Below, in pieces: positions 1 to 9,198 of a stretch of DNA of 64,000 bases. The notes beneath the pieces are model-generated. The model did no database searches and was not told the origin of the DNA. It saw nothing but the letters and a program-made list of their open reading frames with translations. Each line of letters begins with the position of its first letter. Position 1 is the stretch's first letter. Origin of the DNA: Gammaproteobacteria bacterium (GTDB lineage: Bacteria > Pseudomonadota > Gammaproteobacteria > Chromatiales > Chromatiaceae); contig RZZN01000002.1 of the NCBI GenBank assembly GCA_009929855.1, positions 45,010 to 109,009 of the forward strand, read 5' to 3'. Position numbers and translations under genes: made by a program.

Positions 1-1
1 G

Positions 2-157
2 CTGCACAATTGGATCCCCATGCTGCTCTGGGCCATGCTGTTGGTCGTCATTGTCGGTGCGGGTCTCTTGACCTTCTACATCGGTCTCTTCATCGCCGTC
101 CCACTGGTCGGTCATGCGACCTGGTATGCCTATCGTGACCTGATCCCACGCGATTGA
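2..157 (+). CDS. DUF2189-type membrane protein, C-terminal fragment
   Basis: The window opens inside a reading frame that runs to a TGA at 155-157. The 51 visible residues hold two hydrophobic stretches and end with GHATWYAYRDLIPRD. A GHATWxAYRDL ending is characteristic of DUF2189 integral membrane proteins, a family of unknown function common in proteobacteria. The 5' part lies outside the window, so length and start cannot be judged. A strong hairpin follows directly (170-194) and the next gene is convergent. The family call rests on the C-terminal motif only. Confidence 0.7.
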   Translation: MHNWIPMLLWAMLLVVIVGAGLLTFYIGLFIAVPLVGHATWYAYRDLIPRD

Positions 158-169
158 GCGCGCGGCTGG

Positions 170-194
170 GCGGTCCCGCGTGGCGCGGGACCGC
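170..194. terminator. Perfect 11-bp GC-rich hairpin between convergent genes
   Basis: Arms 170-180 and 184-194 are exact inverted complements around a 3-base loop, 12 bases after the stop of the DUF2189 gene and before the end of the convergent sulfotransferase gene. No U-tract follows on either strand, so it is a terminator-like or 3'-end-protecting hairpin rather than a textbook intrinsic terminator. Confidence 0.5.
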
Positions 195-239
195 GTCGCC
201 GCTCGATCAAGTGATCGCAGTGGATGGTCCTCGATCCCC

Positions 240-902
240 TCAATCCGGGTCGAACCCGTAGCCGAGCAGATCCAGATCCGCGGCGAAATGGGTCGCGACC
301 AGCTCGGCGGTTGCCGGGGTGTAGTAGACACGATAGTCCTTGCGCCGATCGGTGGCCTGCCGGGCGTGCGGCAGGGTTGGTGTCGGGATGCCGATGCGCG
401 CGCAGGCCGTGGCAAAGTCATCGTGCAGACGCTCGTAGCGTCCGATGAAATCCACGATGACGCGGCCGCGTAGATCGATCAGATAGTCGCTTTGCCGCTC
501 GATGGAGGTATCGAGGTGATATTGGTAGGGTCGCTCGGGGTCGAGCTTCCAACGCAGGAATGACTCGAACTCGGTATGACCGCCCAGGTAGTGCGGCCGC
601 TCGCGCCTGATGTGGTGGAATGAGCTGACTTGCAGATCCCAGGGGTTGCGCACGAAGGCGAACTTGAACAGCCCATCGAAATACTCCCGAGGCAGCATCT
701 CCTGCGCGGCGATCACCTTGGCGTGACGCGGCAGCTTGGTGGCGATCCGGTGGCCACTGAGATGACTGAGTCGACTGCAGAGGAACATGGACCAATACCA
801 GGGGTCGCGCCAGCGCAGACCCTCCAGCGCGCTCCGGACACTGGTGCCGCCAGTCTTGGCGATATGGACGAACAGAAAACGATATTTGGGTGACAGCAGC
901 AT
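240..902 (-). CDS. Sulfotransferase family 2 protein
   Basis: A 220-residue protein with the two PAPS-binding signatures of cytosolic/Golgi-type sulfotransferases: a 5'-phosphosulfate loop at residues 13-21 (HIAKTGGTS) and a 3'-phosphate motif at 83-89 (FVRNPWD). Family members transfer sulfate from PAPS to carbohydrates or other acceptors; bacterial ones usually act on surface glycans. There is no signal peptide. The gene sits alone between a DUF2189 gene (convergent) and xerC (about 108 bp upstream, same strand), with no polysaccharide genes nearby, so the acceptor is unknown. Length is normal for the single-domain family. Confidence 0.8.
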   Translation of the reverse strand: MLLSPKYRFLFVHIAKTGGTSVRSALEGLRWRDPWYWSMFLCSRLSHLSGHRIATKLPRHAKVIAAQEMLPREYFDGLFKFAFVRNPWDLQVSSFHHIRRERPHYLGGHTEFESFLRWKLDPERPYQYHLDTSIERQSDYLIDLRGRVIVDFIGRYERLHDDFATACARIGIPTPTLPHARQATDRRKDYRVYYTPATAELVATHFAADLDLLGYGFDPD

Positions 903-1010
903 GGGGTGATGAATCGTCGTGAGGATGCGATCACTCGATGAGTGATCGGGGAGCGACCGGACGAGCCGCCAACTGCGCGTCCGCCGGGCCGTCGTCCCGG
1001 TGACTCTGGC

Positions 1011-1958
1011 TCAGGTCTTCTTGCGGGCACGCGGGTGTGCCTGGTCATAGACCTGGGCCAGATGTTGGAAGTCCAGATGGGTATAGATCTGGGTGGTGCT
1101 CAGATCGGCATGACCGAGCAGCTCCTGGACCGCGCGCAGATCGCCGGATGATTCCAGCAGATGGCTCGCGAAGCTGTGTCGCAGCAGATGCGGATGCAGA
1201 TGGGTGCCGGCCGCTTGCTCACGCGCCCAGTGCGCGAGGCGAGCCTCGACGGTGCGCGGATGGATGCGGGTGCCGCGGCGGCTGACGAACAGCGCCGGCT
1301 CCGCTGCGTCGGCCAGATTGGCGCGGACCCGCAGCCAATCTTGGATCGCCTCGCGCGCCTTGGTGCCGACCGGGACTCGCCGTGTCTTGGCACCCTTGCC
1401 GATGACCTCCAGCTCTCCCTCGCGTGGGTCGATGTCACCCAGATCGATGGCGACCAGCTCGGCCAGACGCAGCCCTGACGAATAGAAGAGCTCGATCATG
1501 GCTTGATCGCGGATCATCAGCAGGTCGGTGGCCTCGGCATGATCGAGCAGACTGCACAACCGATCGGCATCGAGTGTTGCTGGGAGCCGACGCGGACTCT
1601 TTGGCGCGCGGATCCCGACCGCCGGACTCAGGTCCGTTCGACCCTCGCGCAGCAGCCACCGATAGAGACTGCGCAGACTCGCGAGCTCGCGCCGCAAGGT
1701 CTTCCCACTGATACCCTGACGATGGCGCCAAGCCAGATAACGGCGTACCGTCGACTCATCGAGCCGCGTGATCTCGGGGCCATCGTTCGCCTGCAGCCAG
1801 GCGCTCAGTCGCACCAGGTCGCGGCGATAGGCGAGCAGTGTGTGGGGCGAGAGTCCACGCACATGGGCGAGATGGCTCAGGAAGGCGCCGATGGGATCCC
1901 GCACGGGATCCCGCACGGACGCGGGTCCAGTGTTCGGGTGAGCAGCCTGAGTCGGCAT
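1011..1958 (-). CDS. xerC: Tyrosine recombinase XerC
   Basis: Site-specific recombinase that, with XerD, resolves chromosome dimers at dif during division. The 315 residues contain an N-terminal SAM-like DNA-binding domain (about 22-110) and the catalytic domain with the expected set: R164 (SSGLRLAEL), K188, H257/R260 (HLLRHSF), H283 (LLGHADL) and nucleophile Y292 (TTQIYTH). It follows the DUF484 gene by about 11 bp on the same strand, the lysA-dapF-DUF484-xerC order usual in gammaproteobacteria, which makes it chromosomal XerC rather than an integron or phage integrase. Confidence 0.95.
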   Translation of the reverse strand: MPTQAAHPNTGPASVRDPVRDPIGAFLSHLAHVRGLSPHTLLAYRRDLVRLSAWLQANDGPEITRLDESTVRRYLAWRHRQGISGKTLRRELASLRSLYRWLLREGRTDLSPAVGIRAPKSPRRLPATLDADRLCSLLDHAEATDLLMIRDQAMIELFYSSGLRLAELVAIDLGDIDPREGELEVIGKGAKTRRVPVGTKAREAIQDWLRVRANLADAAEPALFVSRRGTRIHPRTVEARLAHWAREQAAGTHLHPHLLRHSFASHLLESSGDLRAVQELLGHADLSTTQIYTHLDFQHLAQVYDQAHPRARKKT

Positions 1959-1969
1959 CGGCCCCGCGC

Positions 1970-2692
1970 TCAGATCGAGCCCCCGAGCTCAGTGGACGGA
2001 CTCAATGGCATGACGTGCAGCTTGTGGCTGATGAGCTCGCCAATGCGGTCGAGTAGGTCGGTGCTGGTGTCTGGGGGAAAGCGCTCGGGTTCATGGCTGC
2101 CGATCGCCAGGATCCCGGAGTGTCGGCCGGCTTGCAGTGGGATCAGCGCCGCCGATTGGATCCCGGTGCCGGCTTGGCCGAACAGGAGGGCCGCCTTGTG
2201 GGTATCCAATGGTCCGCACAAGGCGTGATGCCGATCGATGAAATCGCTGAAGGCGAGTGTCAAGGGGTCGCTCGGTGCTGTGCCCGTGGCCAAGGTGTCG
2301 AAGAGCTTGAGTGCCACGGCATCGGCCGAGAACTCGCCCGCCAGGTCGCTCTGGATCAACGCGCAGAGCTGACGGATGTCGCGCGCCGCGATCAGCTTCA
2401 GCACCAGCTGATGGATCCTGAGTGTCAGTGCCTCGTACTCGCGCGCGCGCGCCAGGAAATGGGCGAGCCGATTGCGCTCGGTCTCGAGTTGACGGCGCAG
2501 CAGTTGGACCTGACGCTCGATCAGCGAGACCGCGCCAGCGCTGCGATGCGGCACCTCCAATGCCTGCAGGACCTGCGGGTTGCGCTCGAAGAAATCCGGA
2601 TTGTGAAGCAGATGACGGACCACCTGGGCCTCGGGATCCGCTAGCTCGTCGCCGGGTTGCGTGACCTCTTGTTTACTCACGTGCTCACTCAC
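1970..2692 (-). CDS. DUF484 family protein
   Basis: About 240 residues of the DUF484 (YigA-like) family, a GAF-like soluble protein of unknown function nearly always encoded between dapF and xerC. Visible features are the N-terminal [12 protein letters not shown] signature, a coiled-coil region ([18 protein letters not shown]) and a C-terminal GAF-like half. The start is uncertain. The frame is open from a GTG at 2707. GTGs at 2692 (8-bp overlap with dapF) and 2680 (just after the dapF stop) are equally plausible; I use 2692 because overlapping starts are common in this operon. Confidence 0.85.
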   Translation of the reverse strand: MSEHVSKQEVTQPGDELADPEAQVVRHLLHNPDFFERNPQVLQALEVPHRSAGAVSLIERQVQLLRRQLETERNRLAHFLARAREYEALTLRIHQLVLKLIAARDIRQLCALIQSDLAGEFSADAVALKLFDTLATGTAPSDPLTLAFSDFIDRHHALCGPLDTHKAALLFGQAGTGIQSAALIPLQAGRHSGILAIGSHEPERFPPDTSTDLLDRIGELISHKLHVMPLSPSTELGGSI

Positions 2693-3521
2693 TTGGCTCG
2701 ATCTCACCCCGGAAGACCTCGACGGCCGGACCGGTCATCCAGACCACCTCGGATGGACCCGCCCACTCGATGAGCAGATCCCCTCCCGGCAGGCTGACCC
2801 GCACCCGCGACTCGACGAGACCGCATTGGCGAGCATGCACCATGGCCGCGCAGGCGCCGGTGCCACAGGCGAGTGTCTCGCCGACGCCGCGCTCGTGAAC
2901 CCGCAGACGCAGATGGTCGCGCGCCAGGATCTGCATGAAGCCGACATTGACCCGACGCGGGAAGCGCGGGTGGGTCTCCACGAGCGCGCCTAGACGCGCG
3001 ACCGCGGCCGTGTCGACATCATCGACCAGGATCAGCGCGTGCGGGTTGCCCATGGAGAGGGCGCCAATGCTCAGATGCTCCCCGTCGACCTCGAGAGGAT
3101 AGATGCGCGCGGGCGCATCCGCCAGGAAAGGGATGCGCGCGGGCGTGAATTCGGGCGCACCCATGTCGACCCGGACCTGATCGTCGGCCTCGAGAAAGAG
3201 CCGGATGGGACCCGCGGCGGTCCCGACCGGGATCTCGGCGCGATCGCTCAAGCCGTGCTCACGCACGAAGCGGGCGAAACAGCGCGCGCCGTTGCCGCAT
3301 TGCTCGACCTCGGAGCCATCGGCGTTGAAGATGCGATAGTGAAAATCGGTGCCCGCCAGGCGCGGCGGCTCGACGATCAGAACCTGGTCGCAGCCGATCC
3401 CGAAGCGACGATCGGCGAGCCGACGGATCAGCCCCGGATCCAGGGCGATCGCCTGGCGGGTCGCGTCCAGGACCACGAAGTCGTTGCCGAGTCCCTGCAT
3501 CTTGCTGAATGCAAGTCTCAT
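2685..3521 (-). CDS. dapF: Diaminopimelate epimerase
   Basis: Converts LL- to meso-diaminopimelate for lysine and peptidoglycan synthesis. The 278-residue protein carries both catalytic cysteines, C75 in [15 protein letters not shown] and C219 in LACGTGACA, acting as the base pair of this PLP-independent racemase fold. The start [15 protein letters not shown] matches the family N-terminus. The frame stays open far upstream, but that part is antisense-like noise over the methyltransferase. The ATG at 3521 overlaps the upstream methyltransferase stop as ATGA, so translation is probably coupled. Confidence 0.96.
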   Translation of the reverse strand: MRLAFSKMQGLGNDFVVLDATRQAIALDPGLIRRLADRRFGIGCDQVLIVEPPRLAGTDFHYRIFNADGSEVEQCGNGARCFARFVREHGLSDRAEIPVGTAAGPIRLFLEADDQVRVDMGAPEFTPARIPFLADAPARIYPLEVDGEHLSIGALSMGNPHALILVDDVDTAAVARLGALVETHPRFPRRVNVGFMQILARDHLRLRVHERGVGETLACGTGACAAMVHARQCGLVESRVRVSLPGGDLLIEWAGPSEVVWMTGPAVEVFRGEIEPSE

Positions 3522-4189
3522 TGGGGCAGGCGTCCCCAGACGGCCAGATGGCGATCGCTGACCACGCCGACCTCCAATCCGGAGAGACCGGCCTGCTCGA
3601 GCTGCTCGAGCACCTCGCTGGGCTCGAACGCGGCATAGAGCGAATTGCGGAAATCCTCCCGCAGCAGCTCCGGCTCGTCGGCCGCGTAGGTCTCGATCAG
3701 CGCCTCGACCCAGCCCGGCGAGGCCGGGCGCATCAGATCCATGACCAGGAGCAGCGCGCCCGGCTTGCCAGTCTCGCGCAGGGTCTGCCAGAGCACCTGC
3801 GGGTCGTGCAGGTGGTGCAGCAGACTGTTGGACAGGAGCAGGTCGTAGTGTCCCTTGGGCAGGCTCGTATCCGGGATGGTGCCGAGGATCAAGCGACAGC
3901 GCGGGGCCACGCCGGGCAGCGCATCCAGTGCTGCTTGCGCCAGGTCGAGCATGGGTTGCGACCCATCCAGTGCGTCGCAGGTCGCGTGGGGAAAGGCACG
4001 CAGGAAGCGGATCGGGATATCGGCGGGTCCGCAGCCGAGATCCAGCGCACGGGCACCCGCCAGCGGACCTGGATCGAGTCCGCGCAACAGCTCGATGAAG
4101 AGTGCGTTGGACGAGTTGAAATCGGCCCGGGCGTAGGCGATGGCCTGCTCGGGTGTGTCCATCAATTCGGGTTCGGGACGACGGATCAT
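3518..4189 (-). CDS. Class I SAM-dependent methyltransferase
   Basis: A 223-residue Rossmann-type methyltransferase. The SAM-binding motif I is [12 protein letters not shown] near residues 48-58, an acidic residue (CDALDGS) follows about 25 residues later, and the post-motif [11 protein letters not shown] is typical of ubiE/methyltransferase-25-like proteins. The substrate is not evident. It is wedged between lysA and dapF and overlaps both by 4 bp (ATGA at 4186-4189 and 3518-3521), so it is co-translated with lysine/DAP genes. Such an insertion is not part of the common lysA-dapF pair. Confidence 0.85.
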   Translation of the reverse strand: MIRRPEPELMDTPEQAIAYARADFNSSNALFIELLRGLDPGPLAGARALDLGCGPADIPIRFLRAFPHATCDALDGSQPMLDLAQAALDALPGVAPRCRLILGTIPDTSLPKGHYDLLLSNSLLHHLHDPQVLWQTLRETGKPGALLLVMDLMRPASPGWVEALIETYAADEPELLREDFRNSLYAAFEPSEVLEQLEQAGLSGLEVGVVSDRHLAVWGRLPQ

Positions 4190-5436
4190 GGGGGTAGTAT
4201 CGACTCTCCGGCGAAGAGACTGGGGATGGTTTCGCGCGCGCGCGCCAGATGGACCGTGGCACCGTCGACCATGACCTCTGGGGCCCGCGGGCGGGTATTG
4301 TAGTTCGAGCTCATGGTGAAGCCATACGCGCCCGAGCCCCGCACGGCCAACAGATCGCCCTCGCGCAGCGCGAGCCGACGATCCTTGCCGAGAAAGTCGC
4401 CGGTCTCACAGACCGGGCCCACCAGCTCGTAACGGGACGGATCGGCGTCGCTGTCCTGCCACACCGGGACGATCTCCTGATTGGCCTGATAGAGCGCGGG
4501 GCGCAGCAGATCATTCATGGCCGCGTCCAGGATCGCGAAGTGACGGTGACCGTTGTCCTTCAGATATTCGACCCTGGTCAGCAGCACGCCCGCGTTGCCC
4601 GCGATGGCTCGACCGGGCTCGAGGATGATGTCGTAGGGTTGATCACCGAGTCGATGGCTGATGGCCGCGGCATAGGCGGCTGGCTCAGGGGGGTGCTCGT
4701 TCGTATAACGGATGCCGAGACCGCCACCCAGGTCGAGATGCTGGATCTGGATGCCGCGCTTGCCGAGTCGCTCGGCCAGGTCGAGGACGCGACCCAGTGC
4801 ATCGATGAAGGGTGCCAGGTCGGTGAGCTGCGAGCCGATGTGACAATCGATGCCGGCCACACGCAGGTTCGGCAGGTCCGCCGCCTCGGCGTAGACCGTC
4901 TCGGCAGCGTGGATGTCGATCCCGAACTTGTTCTCGCGCAGTCCAGTGGCGATGTAAGGGTGGGTATTGGCATCCACGTCGGGATTGACGCGCAGCGAGA
5001 CCGGCGCGATCACGCCCAGTTCGCCGGCGATCTGGTCGAGCCGGACCAGCTCGGACTCGGATTCGACGTTGAAACAGCGGATGCCGACCTCCAAGGCCAG
5101 ACGCATCTCGTCGGCTCGCTTTCCGACCCCCGAGAAGACGATCTTGGCGGGGTCGCCCCCGGCGGCCAGGACCCGCTCGAGCTCGCCCCGCGAGACGATG
5201 TCGAAGCCCGAGCCCAGACGTGCCAGGACATTGAGCACCGCGAGGTTGGAGTTGGCCTTGACCGCGAAGCAGATCAGGTGCGGGTGATTGCGGAAGGCGC
5301 GGTCGAAGGCGCGCCAATGACGCTCCAGGGTGGCGCGCGAGTAGACATAGCAGGGTGTCCCAAAGCGCTCGGCGATCGCATCGAGCGGGACGTCCTCGGC
5401 GTGGAGGAGACTGTCGCGATAGTTGAAATGATCCAT
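4186..5436 (-). CDS. lysA: Diaminopimelate decarboxylase
   Basis: PLP enzyme that decarboxylates meso-DAP to L-lysine, the last step of lysine synthesis. The 416 residues fit the fold-III decarboxylase family: PLP lysine K60 in [10 protein letters not shown], glycine-rich phosphate loop [23 protein letters not shown], and GPVCETGDF with the active-site cysteine of the partner subunit. It starts the lysA-methyltransferase-dapF coupled set and lies 22 bp after lptM. The length is typical. Confidence 0.96.
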   Translation of the reverse strand: MDHFNYRDSLLHAEDVPLDAIAERFGTPCYVYSRATLERHWRAFDRAFRNHPHLICFAVKANSNLAVLNVLARLGSGFDIVSRGELERVLAAGGDPAKIVFSGVGKRADEMRLALEVGIRCFNVESESELVRLDQIAGELGVIAPVSLRVNPDVDANTHPYIATGLRENKFGIDIHAAETVYAEAADLPNLRVAGIDCHIGSQLTDLAPFIDALGRVLDLAERLGKRGIQIQHLDLGGGLGIRYTNEHPPEPAAYAAAISHRLGDQPYDIILEPGRAIAGNAGVLLTRVEYLKDNGHRHFAILDAAMNDLLRPALYQANQEIVPVWQDSDADPSRYELVGPVCETGDFLGKDRRLALREGDLLAVRGSGAYGFTMSSNYNTRPRAPEVMVDGATVHLARARETIPSLFAGESILPP

Positions 5437-5458
5437 GCGGGCGCGCTCGGACGATCGG

Positions 5459-5641
5459 CTAGGGTGTCACGGTCGGTGCCGTGACGGGGATGGGGACATC
5501 GGCGCCGGTGGGGGCTGATGGGGTCGGGGGCGCATCCTCGGGGAGATAGAGCGGCCCCTTTTGGCCGCAGGCGCCGAGCATGCTCGCGGCCGCGAGTGAG
5601 GCGACGACGAGATAAAAGACGGTTCTGGCCCAGCAGTGCAT
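5459..5641 (-). CDS. lptM: LptM-type small outer-membrane lipoprotein
   Basis: A 60-residue prolipoprotein with a short basic N-terminus, a hydrophobic core and a lipobox ending at the cysteine of [13 protein letters not shown]. The [10 protein letters not shown] start of the mature part is the hallmark of the LptM (YifL) family, which assists oxidative maturation of LptD in lipopolysaccharide export. The rest is a proline/threonine-rich tail. Location directly upstream of lysA agrees with other gammaproteobacteria. Confidence 0.9.
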   Translation of the reverse strand: MHCWARTVFYLVVASLAAASMLGACGQKGPLYLPEDAPPTPSAPTGADVPIPVTAPTVTP

Positions 5642-5868
5642 GCACGTCTCCGCTTGCGGTTGGTTCTCCTGGTATAAGGCTCATTATACCTCTTGGACGG
5701 CCGAGTCAGCGATTTGGCCCGAGCGCGCCGGATTCAGGTATGCTTAACGACAGTCAAGCTCGGAGTCGGAGCGCACGCACGTGCTGCCGAGCCGAGCGTT
5801 GCCAGATCGACTCGACCGCACGCCCTTCCAGTCATCGACCGTTCGCTTGCAGTCCCGGTGCACCTCTC

Positions 5869-7647
5869 ATGAAGCATGCCATCCATGACCTGATCCACAC
5901 TGCCCTCCTGACCCTGCGTGATGCCGGTGGAGCGCCATCCTTGACCGGCGACTGGCCGGAGATCCAGGTCGACCGCGCCAAGGACCCGGCCCATGGCGAT
6001 TTCGCGACCAATGTCGCGCTGCTGCTCGCCAAGCCGCTCCACGCCAAGCCGCGCGAGATCGCCGGGCGCTTGGTCGAGGCCTTGCCGGACTCGCCATTGG
6101 TGGCACGCGTCGAGATTGCCGGTCCGGGCTTCATCAATTTCTTTCTCGCCGAGGATGCCTACTGGCAGGTGATCCCCAGCGTGTTGAGTGCCGGACCCGA
6201 CTATGGGCGCAGCCGCGTGGGCGCGGGACGGCGCGTGCAGGTCGAGTTCGTCTCGGCCAATCCGACCGGTCCGCTGCACGTCGGTCACGGACGTGGTGCC
6301 GCCTATGGCGCGGTGGTGGCCGATCTGCTGGAGGCGGTCGGGTTCGACGTGCATCGCGAGTACTATGTCAACGACGCCGGACGACAGATGGATATCCTGG
6401 CCAGCTCGGTCTGGTTGAGATACCTGGAGCTGTGTGGCGAGGAGCTCGACTTTCCGAGCAACGGCTATCGTGGCGACTATGTCTGGGACATCGCCGCGAC
6501 CCTGCATCGCGAGCACGCCGACACCTATCGCGTGCCCGCCGACAAGGTCTTCAACGGCCTGCCGCCCGACGCCCTGCCCGACGGCACCGATGGTGGCGAC
6601 AAGGAGGCGCACATCGATGGAGTGATCACCGCGGCCAAGCACCTGCTTGGTGATCATCGTTACCGCTATGTCTTCGAGCTGGCGCTCAACACCATCCTGG
6701 ACGACATCCGCGATGACCTCGCCGGGTTCGGAGTGAGGTATCAGGAGTGGTATTCAGAGCGCACCCTCGCCGAGAGCGGTGCCGTCACCAAGGCGATCGA
6801 GCGTCTGCGCGAGGCTGGACATCTCTATGAGCAGGGTGGCGCGCTCTGGTTTCGTTCCAGCGCATTCGGCGACGAGAAGGATCGAGTGGTTGTGCGCGAG
6901 AACGGCCAGAGTACCTATTTCGCCTCTGACATCGCCTACCACATGGACAAGCTCGAACGTGGCTTCGAGCGAGTCATCGACATCTGGGGCGCCGACCATC
7001 ACGGCTATGTCCCACGGGTGAAGGCCGCGCTCGCGGCGATGGGCGATGACACCGATCGGCTGGAGGTCCTGCTGGTGCAGTTCGCCATCCTCTATCGGGG
7101 TGGCGAGAAGGTGCAGATGTCGACCCGCTCGGGTGAGTTCGTCACCCTGCGCCAGTTGCGCAAGGAGGTCGGGCGCGACGCGGCCCGCTTCTTCTATGTG
7201 ATGCGCCGCTGCGAGCAGCATCTTGACTTCGATCTCGACCTGGCCAAGTCCGAGTCGTCCGACAACCCGGTCTATTATGTCCAGTATGCCCATGCGCGGG
7301 TCTGCAGTGTCCTGCGTCAGGCCGCCGAGAAAGGGATGCCGGTGGAGCCGAGCACGGGCGTGCAGAGCCTCGAGCGGCTGACCGAGCCACAGGAATCGGC
7401 CTTGCTACGCACCCTCGCGCGCTATCCAGAGGTGGTCGAGGCCGCGGCCCTGCGGGCCGAGCCGCACCTGCTCACACATTATCTGCGCGAGCTGGCCAAC
7501 GATCTGCATACGTACTACAACGCCCACCAATTCCTGGTCGCCGATGTCGTGCTGCGCGATGCCCGGATCAAGCTGATCCTGGCGGTGCGCGAGGTCCTGC
7601 GCAATGGCTTGGGTCTGCTCGGCGTCTCGGCCCCGGAGTCGATGTGA
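5869..7647 (+). CDS. argS: Arginyl-tRNA synthetase
   Basis: Class I aminoacyl-tRNA synthetase of 592 residues that charges tRNA-Arg. It has the N-terminal Add-1 tRNA-binding domain, the HIGH signature in [15 protein letters not shown], the ArgRS-type lysine-poor KMSKS equivalent [11 protein letters not shown], and the C-terminal DALR anticodon-binding domain. The ATG at 5869 gives the usual MKHxIxxLI start; the frame is open to about 5518 but that part overlaps lptM antisense and lacks family sequence. The SPOR protein gene begins one base after its stop. Confidence 0.96.
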   Translation: MKHAIHDLIHTALLTLRDAGGAPSLTGDWPEIQVDRAKDPAHGDFATNVALLLAKPLHAKPREIAGRLVEALPDSPLVARVEIAGPGFINFFLAEDAYWQVIPSVLSAGPDYGRSRVGAGRRVQVEFVSANPTGPLHVGHGRGAAYGAVVADLLEAVGFDVHREYYVNDAGRQMDILASSVWLRYLELCGEELDFPSNGYRGDYVWDIAATLHREHADTYRVPADKVFNGLPPDALPDGTDGGDKEAHIDGVITAAKHLLGDHRYRYVFELALNTILDDIRDDLAGFGVRYQEWYSERTLAESGAVTKAIERLREAGHLYEQGGALWFRSSAFGDEKDRVVVRENGQSTYFASDIAYHMDKLERGFERVIDIWGADHHGYVPRVKAALAAMGDDTDRLEVLLVQFAILYRGGEKVQMSTRSGEFVTLRQLRKEVGRDAARFFYVMRRCEQHLDFDLDLAKSESSDNPVYYVQYAHARVCSVLRQAAEKGMPVEPSTGVQSLERLTEPQESALLRTLARYPEVVEAAALRAEPHLLTHYLRELANDLHTYYNAHQFLVADVVLRDARIKLILAVREVLRNGLGLLGVSAPESM

Positions 7648-7648
7648 G

Positions 7649-8242
7649 ATGACGCGGGACTATCGGCAGGCGAGCCCGACCCGACCGGCGCCGCGCCGTG
7701 CGCACTGCCGCTCGTGCCTCTGGTCGTTCCTTCTGGGTGGCATGCTGGGTGCTTTCGGGGTCGGGCTGCTCTGGACCCTGAACCCGGATGCGCTGCGGTC
7801 GACCCCGGCACCGCTCCCGCCCAAGGTCGAGCGGCCCGCGCCAGAGCCTCCGAGCTTCCAGTTCCCCGATCTGTTGCGCGATACCGAGGTGGAGATCGGA
7901 GGCACGGTGCCGCGACCCACCCCGCGGCCGATTGCGCAGCCGACCCCGGTGGGCGCGCCAGCGGCGGATCCCGCCCCCTTGCCGGCGGCGGCGACCACGG
8001 CGGATGGACGGGGCTTCATGGTGCAGGTGGCCTCCTTCAAACGTGGTGCCGATGCCGAGCGGTTGAAGGCCGAGCTGGCGCTTCTCGGGCTTGCCAGTCG
8101 CGTGGAGGTCGCCACCATCCCAGAGCGCGGAACCTTCCACCGCGTGCGCATCGGTCCCTATCCTGACCAACAGTCGGTGGAGCAGGTCCGCGCCTTCCTC
8201 AAGCAGCATGGCAAGGACAGCGCAACCATTCCGCTCCGCTGA
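7649..8242 (+). CDS. SPOR-domain cell-division membrane protein
   Basis: A 197-residue bitopic inner-membrane protein: a short basic cytoplasmic N-terminus, one transmembrane helix at about 25-43, a proline-rich periplasmic linker, and a C-terminal SPOR domain from about residue 120 (FMVQVASFKRGADAERLKAE ... FHRVRIGPYPDQ). SPOR domains bind denuded septal peptidoglycan. It starts one base after argS, the position often held by an ftsN-like gene, so a FtsN-type role is plausible, but the protein is short and I do not assign ftsN. Confidence 0.85.
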   Translation: MTRDYRQASPTRPAPRRAHCRSCLWSFLLGGMLGAFGVGLLWTLNPDALRSTPAPLPPKVERPAPEPPSFQFPDLLRDTEVEIGGTVPRPTPRPIAQPTPVGAPAADPAPLPAAATTADGRGFMVQVASFKRGADAERLKAELALLGLASRVEVATIPERGTFHRVRIGPYPDQQSVEQVRAFLKQHGKDSATIPLR

Positions 8243-8251
8243 CCCTACCCC

Positions 8252-8270
8252 GCGGCCGAGCGACGGCCGC
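8252..8270. terminator. Hairpin between convergent SPOR gene and phoU
   Basis: Seven-base arms 8252-8258 and 8264-8270 are perfectly complementary around a 5-base loop, 9 bases after the SPOR gene stop and touching the phoU stop codon. No U-run follows, so it is a bidirectional 3'-end hairpin candidate only. Confidence 0.4.
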
Positions 8271-8935
8271 TATCCGAGATCGGCCACCTCCCCGGACGCC
8301 ACGTAGAGGGCTCGCTCGGCCACATTGGTGGCGCGGTCGGCGACCCGCTCATAATTGTGCGCGATCCAAAGCAGCTGCGTGCCCAGGGTCGCGAACCCTG
8401 GATCGGCGCGCATCATGGCGAGGATTTGGTCGATCAGGGCTTGCTCCTGATGATCGACCAGCTCTTCACGCGCAACGCAGGCGCGCGCGCTGGCCTCGTC
8501 ATGTCCGCCGATGAATGCCTCCAGGGTCTCGTCAAGCATGGCGAGTGCCTCGCCGCCGAGTCTGACGACGGCCTCCAGCGGCTCGCGAGGGAAGGGTGTC
8601 TCTCCACTCTTGATGAGGATGCGGGCGATGTCGGCCGCGTAATCGCCGATGCGCTCCAGCTCGGATGCCAGCTCCAGACAGGCGCCGATGGCGCGCAAGT
8701 CCGCACCCGCCGGCTTGAATGCGGCAAGCGTCACCAGACACTCCTGCTCCAGGATGCGCCGCTGGTGATTGATCGCGGCGTCCTCGTCGATGATCGCTTG
8801 CGCGAGCGACAGATCGTGCCCTCTCAGGCAGGTCACCGAGCGACTCAACGCCGCGATGACCAATTGCCCGAGTTGGCCCACCGCGGCCTGTAGCTCGGCG
8901 CGCCGACGCTGCACCAGATTGATGCTCGTACTCAT
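8270..8935 (-). CDS. phoU: Phosphate signalling/transport regulator PhoU
   Basis: A 221-residue all-helical protein with the duplicated PhoU three-helix bundles; each half shows the metal-binding E/DxxxD-type motifs (ELERIGDYAADIA and NYERVADRATNVAE). PhoU links the Pst phosphate transporter to PhoR and keeps the Pho regulon off when phosphate is plentiful. The start at 8935 (MSTSINL) is preceded by GGAG; the frame is open 18 codons further, to 8989. No pst or phoBR genes are adjacent in this window. Confidence 0.93.
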   Translation of the reverse strand: MSTSINLVQRRRAELQAAVGQLGQLVIAALSRSVTCLRGHDLSLAQAIIDEDAAINHQRRILEQECLVTLAAFKPAGADLRAIGACLELASELERIGDYAADIARILIKSGETPFPREPLEAVVRLGGEALAMLDETLEAFIGGHDEASARACVAREELVDHQEQALIDQILAMMRADPGFATLGTQLLWIAHNYERVADRATNVAERALYVASGEVADLG

Positions 8936-9089
8936 CCCAATGGACTCCAGTGAGGTCGTTCGATCGCGACGGAAAACCGTTTGTGACACCCGAGACGCAC
9001 TAATGCGTGTCGCATGCGGGACAAATCAAGTCGCCCCTGGATTGTTTGAGTCAATGCTTTGAATCCGCTCGGCGGTCTTCTCGCGAGGC

Positions 9090-9129
9090 TCGACATGCTC
9101 TAGGGTTCGCTTATTGTTGCGCTGCACAA
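9090..9129 (+). promoter_or_regulatory. Putative mqo promoter with PhaR-like operator over the -10
   Basis: A -35-like TCGACA at 9090-9095 and a -10-like TATTGT at 9112-9117 are 16 bp apart. The -10 runs into a 16-bp element at 9114-9129 (TTGTTGCGCTGCACAA) that differs at two positions from the element upstream of phaE (36142-36157) and one of the two upstream of phaP (34047-34062). It lies about 70 bp before the mqo start. Function as a PhaR operator is inferred from this sequence identity alone. Confidence 0.5.
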
Positions 9130-9198
9130 ATGCCGTCCATGCGGTTTCGACGGCCACCCCGGCGCTTGGCTTACCGCCACCAGTCAGGAATCCAGTCC

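Noticed and set aside
1011..1958. Reading the tyrosine recombinase as an integrase marking a mobile island
   Set aside because: Its position after DUF484 in the lysA-dapF operon and the 315-residue length identify chromosomal XerC; no att-like repeats flank it.
3522..4262. N-terminal extension of the dapF frame (a 525-residue open frame)
   Set aside because: The first 247 residues lie antisense-like over the methyltransferase, are arginine-rich with no domain, and the conserved dapF start is at 3521 with an ATGA overlap.
5518..5868. Upstream extension of the argS frame to 709 residues
   Set aside because: It is arginine/serine-rich shadow sequence over lptM; the ArgRS N-terminus starts at MKHAIHDLI.
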